From positions 434,001-498,000 of the forward strand of contig CAVTOZ010000001.1 in assembly GCA_963736505.1 (NCBI GenBank): a stretch of DNA of 64,000 nt, given 5' to 3'. The stretch is from Solirubrobacter sp963736505 (lineage in GTDB: Bacteria; Actinomycetota; Thermoleophilia; Solirubrobacterales; Solirubrobacteraceae). The position numbers were made by a program, and so were the translations under genes. Below the pieces are notes generated by a model, which worked only from the letters and a program-made list of their open reading frames with translations, had not been told where the DNA came from and searched no databases. Below are positions 10,390 to 18,447 of this stretch, piece after piece (the first letter of the stretch is position 1; the number at the start of each line of letters is the position of its first letter).

Positions 10390-11985
10390 TCAGCCCGCCG
10401 CGGCCCGTTGCAGAGAGTCCGCGCCGGCAGATTCGCCGCCCTGCTCACGCGTGACGGCGTGCTCGGTGATCGGCTGGCGCAGGATCGCCAGCGACGCGTG
10501 CAGCGCGAGGATCAGGCCCCAGCCGAAGATCGTCCAGCCCGGCCAGAAGTAGCCCAGCCCGGTCACGGACCAGATCACGATCAGCGCCATCTGCACGACG
10601 CCGAAGACCGCCGCGTGCGTGAGCAGCCCGCGCCGCCGGCGCAGCCGCATGATCGCGGCCGCGCGCTCGTCGAACACGATCCCGCGCTCGCCCGCCGGCT
10701 GCTCGTCGTCGACGATCTCGGCCGGCAGGCACGCCCGGATCCGCGTCCCCGCGCCAGGCGGCGAGTCGACCGTCAGCGTCCCGTTGAGCGCGCCGACGCG
10801 ATCGAGCAGCCCGCGCAGCCCTGAGCCGCCCGCGGGGTCGGCGCCGCCGCGGCCGTCATCGCGGATCTCGGCGACGAGCGTGTCGCCCTCGCGCCGGACC
10901 AGCACCGACGCGCGCTCCGCGTGCGCGTACTTGGCGACGTTGGCGAGCGCCTCGGAGACGACGAAGTACGCGGTCGCCTCGATCGTCGACGGGAACCGCT
11001 CCGCCGGCGCCTCCAGCAGGTCGACCGGCACCGGCGAGCGCGCGACGACGTCGCGCACGGCGGCGCGCAGCCCGCGCTCGGTCAGCACCGCCGGGTGGAT
11101 GCCGCGGGCGAGGTCGCGCAGCTCGCCGATCGCCCGCTGCGCCTCGTCGCCCGCCTGCGTGACGAGCGCGAGCGCGTCGTCGCCGCGCGCGAGCCGGTCG
11201 CGCGCCATCCGCAGCTGCAGCGCGACGGCGACGAGCCGCTGCTGCGCGCCGTCGTGCAGGTCGCGCTCGAGCCGCCGGCGCTCGGAGTCGGCCGCGGCGA
11301 TGATGCGCGCCTGCGACGAGCGCAGCGTCGCGACCTCGGGGTCGGTCGGCGCGGTCAGCATCATCCGCGCGAACGTCGCGTGCAGCACCGCGAACGCCGA
11401 CGCCGCGCGGACCGCGATCGGCAGCAGCAGCAGGCCGCTGACCAGCGCCGCGAACGCGACCGGCGCGGAGTCCACGTTGACCAGCCCGACGTTCACGCCC
11501 CCCGGCACCCACCAGTAGACCAGCGGCGCCGTCAGCATCGAGAGCGGGAACCCGAGCAGGACCGCGACCGCCGTGAAGTCGAGCAGCCCGAGCGGCAGGT
11601 GGACGATCAGGTACGCGAGGTCCTTCCACGTCGCCGGGTCGCCGATCCGCCCCAGCAGCCGCGCGAACCAGCCGCCCTCCGTCGGGCGATAGGGCACGGG
11701 CAGCTCGATCCCGAGCAGGCGCGAAGCGAGGAAGCGCTCCAGGCGCGCCATCAGCCGCCAGACCCAGATCATCACCACGACCGGCAGGCCGAACGTCACG
11801 ATCGCCACGCCGAGCCCCGTCGAGAGCCCGGCGGCGATCACGACGAAGTACACGAGCCCCAGCGGCAGCGCCAGCGCGAGGTAGACGATCCGCTTCCACG
11901 AGCGCGCGTCGGTCGCCCACGCGACGAGCGCGCGCACGGCTGACGTCGGGGTGGTCGCGGGCTCGACGACGGCGATGGGATTCAA
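10390..11985 (-). CDS. NarL-type sensor histidine kinase with C-terminal two-helix membrane domain, orphan
   Basis: About 531 residues. The N-terminal half is a membrane sensor domain with four hydrophobic helices arranged as two similar halves (near 32-76 and 121-165). A HisKA_3 dimerisation domain follows with phosphoacceptor His244 (RDLHDGAQQRL). The catalytic domain has its N box (SEALANVAKYAHA) and glycine boxes (DDGRGG, GSGLRGLLDRVGAL). A second membrane hairpin closes the C-terminus (LLTHAAVFGVVQMALIVI and a following helix). TTG 11985 or GTG 11937 could start it; no ATG fits. No response regulator gene lies nearby, so its partner is elsewhere. Confidence 0.85.
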   Translation of the reverse strand: MNPIAVVEPATTPTSAVRALVAWATDARSWKRIVYLALALPLGLVYFVVIAAGLSTGLGVAIVTFGLPVVVMIWVWRLMARLERFLASRLLGIELPVPYRPTEGGWFARLLGRIGDPATWKDLAYLIVHLPLGLLDFTAVAVLLGFPLSMLTAPLVYWWVPGGVNVGLVNVDSAPVAFAALVSGLLLLPIAVRAASAFAVLHATFARMMLTAPTDPEVATLRSSQARIIAAADSERRRLERDLHDGAQQRLVAVALQLRMARDRLARGDDALALVTQAGDEAQRAIGELRDLARGIHPAVLTERGLRAAVRDVVARSPVPVDLLEAPAERFPSTIEATAYFVVSEALANVAKYAHAERASVLVRREGDTLVAEIRDDGRGGADPAGGSGLRGLLDRVGALNGTLTVDSPPGAGTRIRACLPAEIVDDEQPAGERGIVFDERAAAIMRLRRRRGLLTHAAVFGVVQMALIVIWSVTGLGYFWPGWTIFGWGLILALHASLAILRQPITEHAVTREQGGESAGADSLQRAAAG

Positions 11986-12013
11986 GCTACCGCGCCGGTA
12001 GGCTGCGCTCACC

Positions 12014-13366
12014 TTGGAGCACGAGCACGAGCCGGCGCCCAGCGCGCCCGTGTCGGTGCCGGCCGCGGCCACCGCCTCAGCGGGGCCGGTGCTCGGTGGC
12101 GGGCTGTCGCCCGCGCGCGTGCTCGCGCTCCAGCGCACGGCCGGCAACCGCGCGGTCAGCGCGCTGCTGCAGCGCGACGACACGCCCAAGACGCCGGTCA
12201 CCGGCGCGGCCGACTTCGGCGTCTCCGGCGGCGTCCCCGCCGGCCAGGGGACGACGACGGCGCTGCCCGGCACGGGCGACACGGTCACGGCCAAGGGCCC
12301 GAAGGTCACGCTCGACGGCGAGGCGTGGCTGAAGGACGGCAAGGAGCTCGGCGCCTCGGCGTACTTCGGGGTCGTCCAGAACCTCGTGCACTCCGACCGC
12401 GCCACCGTCTACCGCCACGGCGGCGACCCGAACGGCGAGGTCGTCGCCGAGCTGCACAACGCCGAGGGCAACAAGTGGGACGCCACCAGCGACCCCGCCG
12501 CGGCGGCCAAGGGCGAGACCAAGCCGCAGACGTTCGCGCCGTTCTACTGGCCGCCGGGCAACATCGACGACAACAACGTCGAGTCCTCCAAGGCCAAGCC
12601 GACGCGCCTGGACACCCCGTGGGACCAGCCCGAGTTCTCGATGCCGGTCAGCCACGGCGCCGGCCGCGTGACGGCGTTCAAGGGCCAGGACGTCTTCAAG
12701 ATGGGCCTCGCCGTCAAGAAGGACGCGGCGGTCTGGATGCTCACGGGCACGACGTGGACGGTGTCATGGGACCAGCAGGTCGACGCCTCGCTCAACGGCG
12801 CCGGCAAGGCGGTCCAGACGGCCGCGATCCAGGACCTGCTCAAGGACGGCCCGAACCCGGCGCTGAAGGACTGGAGCCTCGCGCCCGGCGCCGGCAGCGC
12901 GTTCGAGGGCTTCTCGACGCAGGCCGAGGCGATGAAGCGCACGCCCGACGAGCTGCTCAAGTGGATCTTCCTCGCGCGCGACCACGACCCGACCTCCTAC
13001 CGCAACATCTGCGCCGCGCTGGACGCCAAGAACCCGAATCTCGCGGTCACGATCGCGTGCGCGAGCACCGACGCGACGTTCGGCAAGGACATCGTGTCGG
13101 CCAGCGTGCTGCGCAACGGCGCGCTCGTGAAGGCCGTCGGCAACATCAACCTCAACAACGGCGACTCCGAGACGATCAACGTCGGCTGGGGCGACCTGGT
13201 CGGCTCCGCCGCGGGGCTGACGCCGGGCACGGCGATCACGGTCCAGCTGAACGTCGGCGCCGAGTCGCTCGAGGCGGCCGCGACGCTGCCGCTCCCGTTC
13301 TCCGGCTCCAAGGAGCTGGCGCCCGGCAGCGGGAAGTACGGCGTGACGCTAAGCGGTCTTCAGTAG
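12014..13366 (+). CDS. Protein with N-terminal LQRxAGNRAVxxLLQR motif, injection-system-cargo-like, function unknown
   Basis: About 450 residues starting at TTG 12014 (an in-frame stop lies 15 bp upstream; GTG 12050 is an alternative). The N-terminus is a proline/alanine-rich leader ending in LALQRTAGNRAVSALLQR (residues 37-54). In actinobacteria this motif marks proteins, often with toxin or enzyme tails, linked to extracellular contractile injection systems. The remainder has no catalytic motif that I recognise. It contains a beta-rich central part (VYRHGGDPNGEVVAELHN) and a C-terminal Ig-like or jelly-roll-like stretch. No signal peptide is seen. Its 3' end overlaps secG on the other strand by 18 bp. 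No injection-system structural gene lies in the window. Confidence 0.65.
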   Translation: MEHEHEPAPSAPVSVPAAATASAGPVLGGGLSPARVLALQRTAGNRAVSALLQRDDTPKTPVTGAADFGVSGGVPAGQGTTTALPGTGDTVTAKGPKVTLDGEAWLKDGKELGASAYFGVVQNLVHSDRATVYRHGGDPNGEVVAELHNAEGNKWDATSDPAAAAKGETKPQTFAPFYWPPGNIDDNNVESSKAKPTRLDTPWDQPEFSMPVSHGAGRVTAFKGQDVFKMGLAVKKDAAVWMLTGTTWTVSWDQQVDASLNGAGKAVQTAAIQDLLKDGPNPALKDWSLAPGAGSAFEGFSTQAEAMKRTPDELLKWIFLARDHDPTSYRNICAALDAKNPNLAVTIACASTDATFGKDIVSASVLRNGALVKAVGNINLNNGDSETINVGWGDLVGSAAGLTPGTAITVQLNVGAESLEAAATLPLPFSGSKELAPGSGKYGVTLSGLQ

Positions 13367-13576
13367 CGCGATCGTGTTCGCGGCGAACACGATCGCGAAC
13401 AGGATCGTCCAGCGATCCAGGTTGCGCTCCATCAGCGAGCCGCCCGAGGTGCCGCCCGCCGCGCCGACGCCGAACGCGCCGGACATCCCCGCGTCCTTGC
13501 CCGAGTGCAGGAGCACCAGGAAGATCACGCCGACGGCGATGAAGACCTGCAGGACGGAGAGCGCGGTATGGAGCAT
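13349..13576 (-). CDS. secG: Preprotein translocase subunit SecG
   Basis: A 75-residue two-helix membrane protein. Helix 1 (LSVLQVFIAVGVIFLVLL), the glycine-rich cytoplasmic loop (GKDAGMSGAFGVGAAGGTSG) and helix 2 (WTILFAIVFAANTIALL) match SecG in order and length. It would assist SecYE-mediated export. In many actinobacteria secG follows tpiA, but here it sits at the end of a cytochrome c maturation gene run, 8 bp after the CcmI-like gene. Confidence 0.92.
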   Translation of the reverse strand: MLHTALSVLQVFIAVGVIFLVLLHSGKDAGMSGAFGVGAAGGTSGGSLMERNLDRWTILFAIVFAANTIALLKTA

Positions 13577-13584
13577 GCGGCTGG

Positions 13585-13878
13585 TTAGGGTAGCGGCTTC
13601 GCGCGCTCCTGGACGTCATCCAGGCGCTTGAGCAGCACCATCGCCTCGGCGCGCAGCCCGCGGTCCATCGCGCGCCAGTCGCCGTCGGAGAGCTTGCCGG
13701 TCTGGTGGTCGAGCTCGGCGTCGCGGATCTCGCGGTACTTGGCCTCCTTCGCCGCCTCCAGCTCGGCCCGCTCGGCCTCCAGCGCGAGGTCCTCCTCGCG
13801 CGCGCGGCCGGGACGCAGCGGCGCGGTGATCACGATCACCACGACGCCGAGGACGAGGAGGACGACGAGGAGCTCCAC
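13585..13878 (-). CDS. Short membrane protein with coiled coil, CcmI-like
   Basis: A 97-residue protein with one N-terminal membrane helix (LLVVLLVLGVVVIVITAP) and a long charged coiled coil (EEDLALEAERAELEAAKEAKYREIRDAELDHQTGKLSDGDW). The coiled coil resembles the N-terminal helix and heptad segment of cytochrome c maturation factor CcmI, here lacking the TPR domain. It starts on the base after the ccmF stop, so a role with CcmF in presenting apocytochrome is likely but inferred. Confidence 0.7.
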   Translation of the reverse strand: MELLVVLLVLGVVVIVITAPLRPGRAREEDLALEAERAELEAAKEAKYREIRDAELDHQTGKLSDGDWRAMDRGLRAEAMVLLKRLDDVQERAKPLP

Positions 13879-16065
13879 TTACACAGGGACGCGAACTTCG
13901 CGCCCGACGCGCGCGGCGTAGGCGGCGCTGACGCGGCGGGCCATCCCGCGCGGCGACGGCCAGATCGCGATCAGCGCGCCGAACAGGATCACGAACGCGC
14001 CGACCCAGATCCACGTCACGAGCGGGGAGACGAGCAGCCGGAACGTCGCCGGCGGCGGGTTCTGCGCGTAGGACGCGGTGAGCCCCTTCAGCGCGACGGC
14101 GAGGAACTCGTTGGCCTGCTGCGGCGTGAGCTGGCCGGCGGCCTTGGTGAAGACCTTGTCGCCCTCGTCGATCCGCGCGCGCAGGCGGCTGATGTCGGGG
14201 TTGACGGCGCTCCAGACGTCGCGCGTCGCGCCCTGCTTCAGGCCGACCTCGCTCGTCGCCTCGCCCTCGAAGAAGCGCCCGACCGGGCCGAACGACGGGT
14301 CCTGCGACGGGAAGTAGTCCTTCGTCGTGTTCAGCAGGAACGAGCGGCCGTCGCGCTGCACGCGCAGCAGGGCGCCGAGCGAGATCCGCTCCAGCCGGCC
14401 GTTGGCGGCGGCGTGCAGCCGGGCGGTCGGCTTGATGTACGTGAACCTGTAGCTGCCGACCTGCGCCGACTGCCCGGGCGACAGCCGCGCGTCGTGGATC
14501 GACTGGAAGCTCGACGACGCCGAGACGCCGACGAACAGCACGAGCACGCCGAGGTGGACCAGGTAGCCGCCGTAGCGGCGCCGGTTGCGCTTGACGAGCG
14601 AGACGAGCGCGAGCGGGATCGGCTCGTGCGCGACCGCGCGGCGCGCGCGCACGCCGGAGATGAACTCCTGCGCGATCACGGCGGCGACGAACCCGGCCAG
14701 CCCGAACAGCGCGAAGGCCGTGCCCGACCCGCGCACGCCGAGCAACAGCAGCGCCACGACGACCGCGACGCCGGCCAGCGCCGGCCGCAGCAGGTGCCGC
14801 CGCAGCGCCGCGCCCGAGTTGCGCCGCCACGCGATCACCGGGCCGATGCCGGTCAGCAGCACCAGCACGAGCGCCAGCGGGACGATGTAGCGGTCGAACC
14901 ACGGCGGCCCGACGGCGGACTGCGTGCCCGTGACGGCCTCGGAGATCAGCGGGAAGAACGTGCCCCAGAAGACGACGAAGCACAGCCCCACGAGCACCAG
15001 GTTGTTGAGCAGGAAGACCGACTCGCGCGAGAGCAGCGAGTCCAGCCGGTGCTCGGAGCGCAGCGACGGCGCGCGCGTGACGACGAGGTAGACCGACAGC
15101 GCGACCATCGACCCGATCAGCAGCAGGAACGGGACGCCGAGCGTGGACGCGCCGAACGCGTGGATCGAGTTCAGGATGCCGCTGCGCACGAGGAAGGTGC
15201 CGAGGATCGCCAGCACGCCCGTGGTCAGCACCAGCGAGACGTTCCAGATCTTCAGCATCCCGCGCCGCTCCTGGATCATCACCGAGTGCAGGAACGCGGT
15301 GCCGGTCAGCCACGGCATCAGCGACGCGTTCTCGACCGGGTCCCACGCCCAGTAGCCGCCCCAGCCGAGCTCGTGGTAGCTCCAGCGCGCGCCGAGCACG
15401 ATGCCGAAGCCGAGCAGCGCCCAGGCGCCGAGCGTGAACGGCCGCGTGGAGCGGATCCACTCCGCGTCCAGCCGGCGCGTGATCAGCGCCGCCGCCGCGA
15501 ACGCGAACGGGATCGTGAACAGCGTGTAGCCCGAGTACAGCATCGGGGGATGGATCATCATCAGCGGGTCGCGCAGCAGCGGCTCGAGGCCGACGCCCTC
15601 CGACGGAGCGCCGCCGACGGTCGCGCCGAACGGCGACTCCGCGAACACCAGCAGCGACGCGAAGAACGTCCCGAAGCCCATCAGGATCGCGGTCGCGTAC
15701 GGCGCGAGCATGCGCAGCCGGTGGCGCGTCGCGAACAGGATGATGCTCGACCACGTGCCCAGCAGGAACAGCCACAGCAGCAGCGAGCCCTCCTGCGAGG
15801 ACCACATCGCGGTCAGGCGGTAGAACGTCGGCGTCGTCGTCGAGCTGTGGCCCGCGACGAGCGCGAAGCTGAAGTCAGAGCGCTCGAACGCGGCTTCGAG
15901 GATCACGAACGCGACCGCGGTCGAGCCCGCCATCGCGTAGACGGCGCGCCGCCCGGAGGCGACCCACTCGCGCCGGCCGCTGCGCGCCCCGTACAGCGAC
16001 GCGAGGATCCCGTAGACCGCGCAGGCCAGTGCGACGATCAGGCACGCCGAGCCGACGACGCGCAC
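13879..16065 (-). CDS. ccmF: Cytochrome c heme lyase subunit CcmF
   Basis: A 728-residue polytopic protein of the heme-handling family. The tryptophan-rich WWD motif is present as WGGYWAWDPVENASLMPWL, flanked by helices that carry the conserved heme-ligand histidines. An early AMWSSQEGSLLLW block is also typical of CcmF/CcmC proteins. A large periplasmic domain lies before the last helix (about residues 480-690). It attaches heme to apocytochrome c. It lies one base after ccmE and is followed by the CcmI-like gene, which supports a System I maturation operon. Confidence 0.95.
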   Translation of the reverse strand: MRVVGSACLIVALACAVYGILASLYGARSGRREWVASGRRAVYAMAGSTAVAFVILEAAFERSDFSFALVAGHSSTTTPTFYRLTAMWSSQEGSLLLWLFLLGTWSSIILFATRHRLRMLAPYATAILMGFGTFFASLLVFAESPFGATVGGAPSEGVGLEPLLRDPLMMIHPPMLYSGYTLFTIPFAFAAAALITRRLDAEWIRSTRPFTLGAWALLGFGIVLGARWSYHELGWGGYWAWDPVENASLMPWLTGTAFLHSVMIQERRGMLKIWNVSLVLTTGVLAILGTFLVRSGILNSIHAFGASTLGVPFLLLIGSMVALSVYLVVTRAPSLRSEHRLDSLLSRESVFLLNNLVLVGLCFVVFWGTFFPLISEAVTGTQSAVGPPWFDRYIVPLALVLVLLTGIGPVIAWRRNSGAALRRHLLRPALAGVAVVVALLLLGVRGSGTAFALFGLAGFVAAVIAQEFISGVRARRAVAHEPIPLALVSLVKRNRRRYGGYLVHLGVLVLFVGVSASSSFQSIHDARLSPGQSAQVGSYRFTYIKPTARLHAAANGRLERISLGALLRVQRDGRSFLLNTTKDYFPSQDPSFGPVGRFFEGEATSEVGLKQGATRDVWSAVNPDISRLRARIDEGDKVFTKAAGQLTPQQANEFLAVALKGLTASYAQNPPPATFRLLVSPLVTWIWVGAFVILFGALIAIWPSPRGMARRVSAAYAARVGREVRVPV

Positions 16066-16066
16066 G

Positions 16067-16468
16067 TCAGGTGTTGGACGGGGCGGCCGAGAACTTCGAG
16101 GGGCACTTCGTGACCAGGGAATCCTTCTGGCCGACGAACGTGTCGCCCTCCTTGCGCACGTCCACCACGACCTCGCGGTCGGCCCGGAACGGGTCCGGCA
16201 GCGGGCCGGTGTAGCGGACGGGGACGGACACGTGCCCGTCGCGGTCGCGCACCTTGAAGAAGGTCGTGCCGCCGTTCTGCTTGTAGCCGGCGACGACCTT
16301 GCCGGTCAGCTGGTAGGTCTTGCCCGGCGTCGCGACGGACGCGAGCTGCGACGGCGTGCGCGCCTCGCTGGAGGCGGAGAAGCTCGTGTACGCCAGCGCG
16401 CCGGCCAACAGCACGGCCGCGCTCAGCGCCACGACGAAGCGAATCCTGCGCTTGCGGGACGGGTCCAC
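16067..16468 (-). CDS. ccmE: Cytochrome c maturation heme chaperone CcmE, variant with CxxxF heme site
   Basis: A 133-residue membrane-anchored heme chaperone. Following VDPSRKRRIR there is one helix (about 11-30) and an OB-fold domain (YQLTGKVVAG, FKVRDRDGHVSVPVRYTG). The heme-binding position, usually HxxxY (His), is here C122-P-S-K-F126. Some archaeal and bacterial CcmE proteins use CxxxY, so the cysteine has precedent, but the phenylalanine in place of tyrosine is unusual. GTG 16468 is chosen because it gives the family-typical charged start; an in-frame GTG at 16507 is possible. It is the first gene of the run ccmE, ccmF, CcmI-like, secG. Confidence 0.9.
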   Translation of the reverse strand: MDPSRKRRIRFVVALSAAVLLAGALAYTSFSASSEARTPSQLASVATPGKTYQLTGKVVAGYKQNGGTTFFKVRDRDGHVSVPVRYTGPLPDPFRADREVVVDVRKEGDTFVGQKDSLVTKCPSKFSAAPSNT

Positions 16469-16507
16469 CCCGCCAGTATTGCGCGCCGGCCGGGCGGGCC
16501 GCCGCAC

Positions 16508-16533
16508 GAGGTGTTAATGGATCTCAACACCTC
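16508..16533. promoter_or_regulatory. Inverted repeat GAGGTGTT-N10-AACACCTC upstream of ccmE
   Basis: A perfect 8-bp inverted repeat with a 10-bp spacer lies between the divergent ccmE gene and the small zinc-ribbon gene, in a locally AT-richer stretch. The geometry fits a dimeric repressor site. No cognate regulator is encoded next to it. Confidence 0.4.
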
Positions 16534-16578
16534 TACGAGAAACAATTTGCCAAATCTGCCGTTAACCCGGACATAGCA

Positions 16579-16785
16579 ATGCATCTGACCCGGCCCAAAA
16601 GCCTCCCCAGACGCCGTAACTCCCACCGGCCGGAAGACCGCCCGGCTCCTCAGCGCGAGCGCAACAAGCGCGCCAACGTCAGCCAGGATGCCGCGCTCTA
16701 CAACTGCTCGTGCGGCTACGTCTTCACCGCTCCGGTGACCACGTCCGTGGGCTGCCCGCACTGCGGAACCGCGCAAGCCTGGTAG
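16579..16785 (+). CDS. Small zinc-ribbon protein, 68 residues
   Basis: A basic N-terminal half (about 30 residues rich in Arg and Pro) leads into a compact ribbon YNCSCGYVF...GCPHCGTAQ with a CxC and a CxxC pair, enough to bind one zinc. The ribbon is near the C-terminus and ends in AQAW. The function is unknown; such small ribbons often bind nucleic acid or a protein partner. The start is uncertain because no clear ribosome site precedes ATG 16579. Confidence 0.65.
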   Translation: MHLTRPKSLPRRRNSHRPEDRPAPQRERNKRANVSQDAALYNCSCGYVFTAPVTTSVGCPHCGTAQAW

Positions 16786-16787
16786 TC

Positions 16788-16808
16788 GCATCGCCCAGAG
16801 GGCGATGC
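16788..16808. repeat. Dispersed palindrome, copy 1 (GCATCGCCC-AGA-GGGCGATGC)
   Basis: A perfect 9-bp hairpin with a 3-nt loop just after the zinc-ribbon stop codon. The core ATCGCCC-NNN-GGGCGAT recurs at 18930 and 32466 in this window. It could act as a terminator for the zinc-ribbon gene, or be a REP-like element. The sequence flanking this copy does not match the other two. Confidence 0.7.
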
Positions 16809-16905
16809 TTCGGGGACTTCGGACGCCAGATCGCCGAATTGGCGCCGAAACTCGCCGAAGTCCCGCGCGCTAGTCTTCAGCGTGTGAGGCCGAATCACGT
16901 CTGAC

Positions 16906-17772
16906 GTGCGCACCCGCGTGCTCGCTCAGCATCGCGGGATGTGGCTCGTGGGCGCCGCCGATGGCCCGCTGCTGGTACCGGCGCGCGGCCGGCTCACCGT
17001 CACCCCGGTGACCGGCGACTACGTGACGCTCGACTCCGCGGGCGCCATCTCCGGCGTCATCCCGCGCAAGGGCACCGTCACGCGGCGCGCCGCCGGCAGC
17101 GCCACGGGCTCGCAGGTGCTGGCCGCCAACGTCGACCTGGCGCTGATCGCCGAGCCGCTGCCGGAGCCGAACGAGCGCCGGATGGAGCGGATGGCCGCGC
17201 TGGCCGCGGCCGGCGGCGTGCCGGCGGCGCTGCTGCTGACCAAGGCCGACCTCGACGAGGACGCGGACGCGACGGCCGCGGGGCTGGCGCGCCGGCTCGG
17301 GCTGGCCGACTCCGTCGCGATCTCGGTCCGCTCGGGCGACGGCGTGGCGATCGTGCAGTCGCTGCTCGCCCCCGGCACGACCGCGGTCCTGCTCGGCCCG
17401 TCGGGCGCCGGCAAGTCGACGCTCGTCAACGCGCTGCTCGGCGAGGAGCGCCAGGCGACGGGCGCGATCCGCGAGGACGGCCGCGGCCGCCACACGACCG
17501 TCACGCGCGAGCTGCTCACGCTCCCCAACGGCGCGTTCCTGATCGACACGCCCGGCATCCGCGAGGCCGGGCTGTGGGACGGCGCCACGTTCGACGACGT
17601 CGACGCGCTCGCCGCCGGCTGCCGCTTCGCCGACTGCGAGCACGACTCCGAGCCCGGCTGCGCCGTCCGCGGCACGCTTGCGCCGGAGCGGCTCGACGCG
17701 TGGCGCAAGCTCCAGACCGAGCAGGCCTGGGTCGACGAGCGCCGCAGCGGCCGCAAGCCCGCTCGCGCCTAG
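16906..17772 (+). CDS. rsgA: Ribosome small-subunit-dependent GTPase RsgA
   Basis: A 288-residue circularly permuted GTPase that helps 30S subunit maturation. Motif order is permuted as expected: G4 (LLLTKADL) comes first, then G1 (GPSGAGKST), then G3 (IDTPGIRE). The N-terminal OB-like domain is present, and the C-terminal zinc site is visible as CRFADCEHDSEPGC. GTG 16906 is the first possible start after an in-frame stop. The gene lies just upstream of the oppositely oriented tRNA-Gly. Confidence 0.94.
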   Translation: MRTRVLAQHRGMWLVGAADGPLLVPARGRLTVTPVTGDYVTLDSAGAISGVIPRKGTVTRRAAGSATGSQVLAANVDLALIAEPLPEPNERRMERMAALAAAGGVPAALLLTKADLDEDADATAAGLARRLGLADSVAISVRSGDGVAIVQSLLAPGTTAVLLGPSGAGKSTLVNALLGEERQATGAIREDGRGRHTTVTRELLTLPNGAFLIDTPGIREAGLWDGATFDDVDALAAGCRFADCEHDSEPGCAVRGTLAPERLDAWRKLQTEQAWVDERRSGRKPARA

Positions 17773-17779
17773 CCTCCAG

Positions 17780-17851
17780 AGCGGGCGAGGGGAATCGAAC
17801 CCCCATCTTTGGCTTGGGAAGCCAACGTCTTGGCCATTGGACAACGCCCGC
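17780..17851 (-). tRNA. tRNA-Gly (anticodon CCC)
   Basis: The minus strand folds into a complete cloverleaf. The acceptor stem is GCGGGCG paired with CGCCCGC, the anticodon stem is TTGGC/GCCAA with loop TTCCCAA, and the T arm contains GGTTCGATTCC. The seven-base loop places CCC at positions 34-36, which reads GGG glycine codons. The 3' CCA is not encoded. It lies between rsgA and the thioredoxin-like gene, on the opposite strand to both. Confidence 0.96.
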
Positions 17852-17910
17852 GGAGTGGCGACAGCCTATCGGAGAACTCACCGGGCGCGGATACCCTTGG
17901 CGGCGTGCGC

Positions 17911-18447
17911 ATGCGCCTGTTCTGGCCCGTCACGCTCGCCGCCGCCGCGCTGGTGGGGCTTCTGGCGTACGGCGTGTTCTCCAAGGGCGCGAGCACGACG
18001 CTCGACGACGCGCTCGCCAAGGGGACGCGGCCAGACGCTCCGACGATGTCGCTCCCGCGCCTCGGCGATCAGGGCTCGAGCTCGCTGGCCGATTACAAGG
18101 GCAAGGTGGTCGTGCTGAACATGTGGGCGTCGTGGTGCGACCCGTGCCGGGAGGAGATGCCCCTGCTGCAGAAAGTCCACCAGCAGATCTCCTCCAAGGG
18201 CGGCGTGGTGCTCGGCGTCGACACGCAGGACGCCAGCGAGAAGGCGATCGGCTTCCTGCGCCAGACGAAGGCGACGTTCCCGAGCCTGCGCGACCGCGAC
18301 CGCACGTACGGGCGCGACTACGGCGTCACCGGCTACCCGGAGACGTTCCTGATCGACCGCGAGGGCCGCGTCGCCGCGCTGCGGCGCCAGCCGGTCACGC
18401 AGGCGTGGCTGGACGAGCACCTGCCCAAGCTGCTGGCGGAGTCGTGA
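17911..18447 (+). CDS. Membrane-anchored thioredoxin-like protein, TlpA/ResA/CcmG type
   Basis: A 178-residue protein with an N-terminal membrane anchor (LFWPVTLAAAALVGLLAYGVF) and an extracytoplasmic thioredoxin fold. The redox motif is WCDPC within LNMWASWCDPCREEMP, and the cis-proline region reads TGYPETFLIDREG. It should reduce the CxxCH cysteines of apocytochrome c before heme attachment. ATG 17911 is favoured over GTG 17905 by spacing from an upstream GG-rich ribosome site. Its stop overlaps the ccmH start (TGATG). Confidence 0.92.
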   Translation: MRLFWPVTLAAAALVGLLAYGVFSKGASTTLDDALAKGTRPDAPTMSLPRLGDQGSSSLADYKGKVVVLNMWASWCDPCREEMPLLQKVHQQISSKGGVVLGVDTQDASEKAIGFLRQTKATFPSLRDRDRTYGRDYGVTGYPETFLIDREGRVAALRRQPVTQAWLDEHLPKLLAES

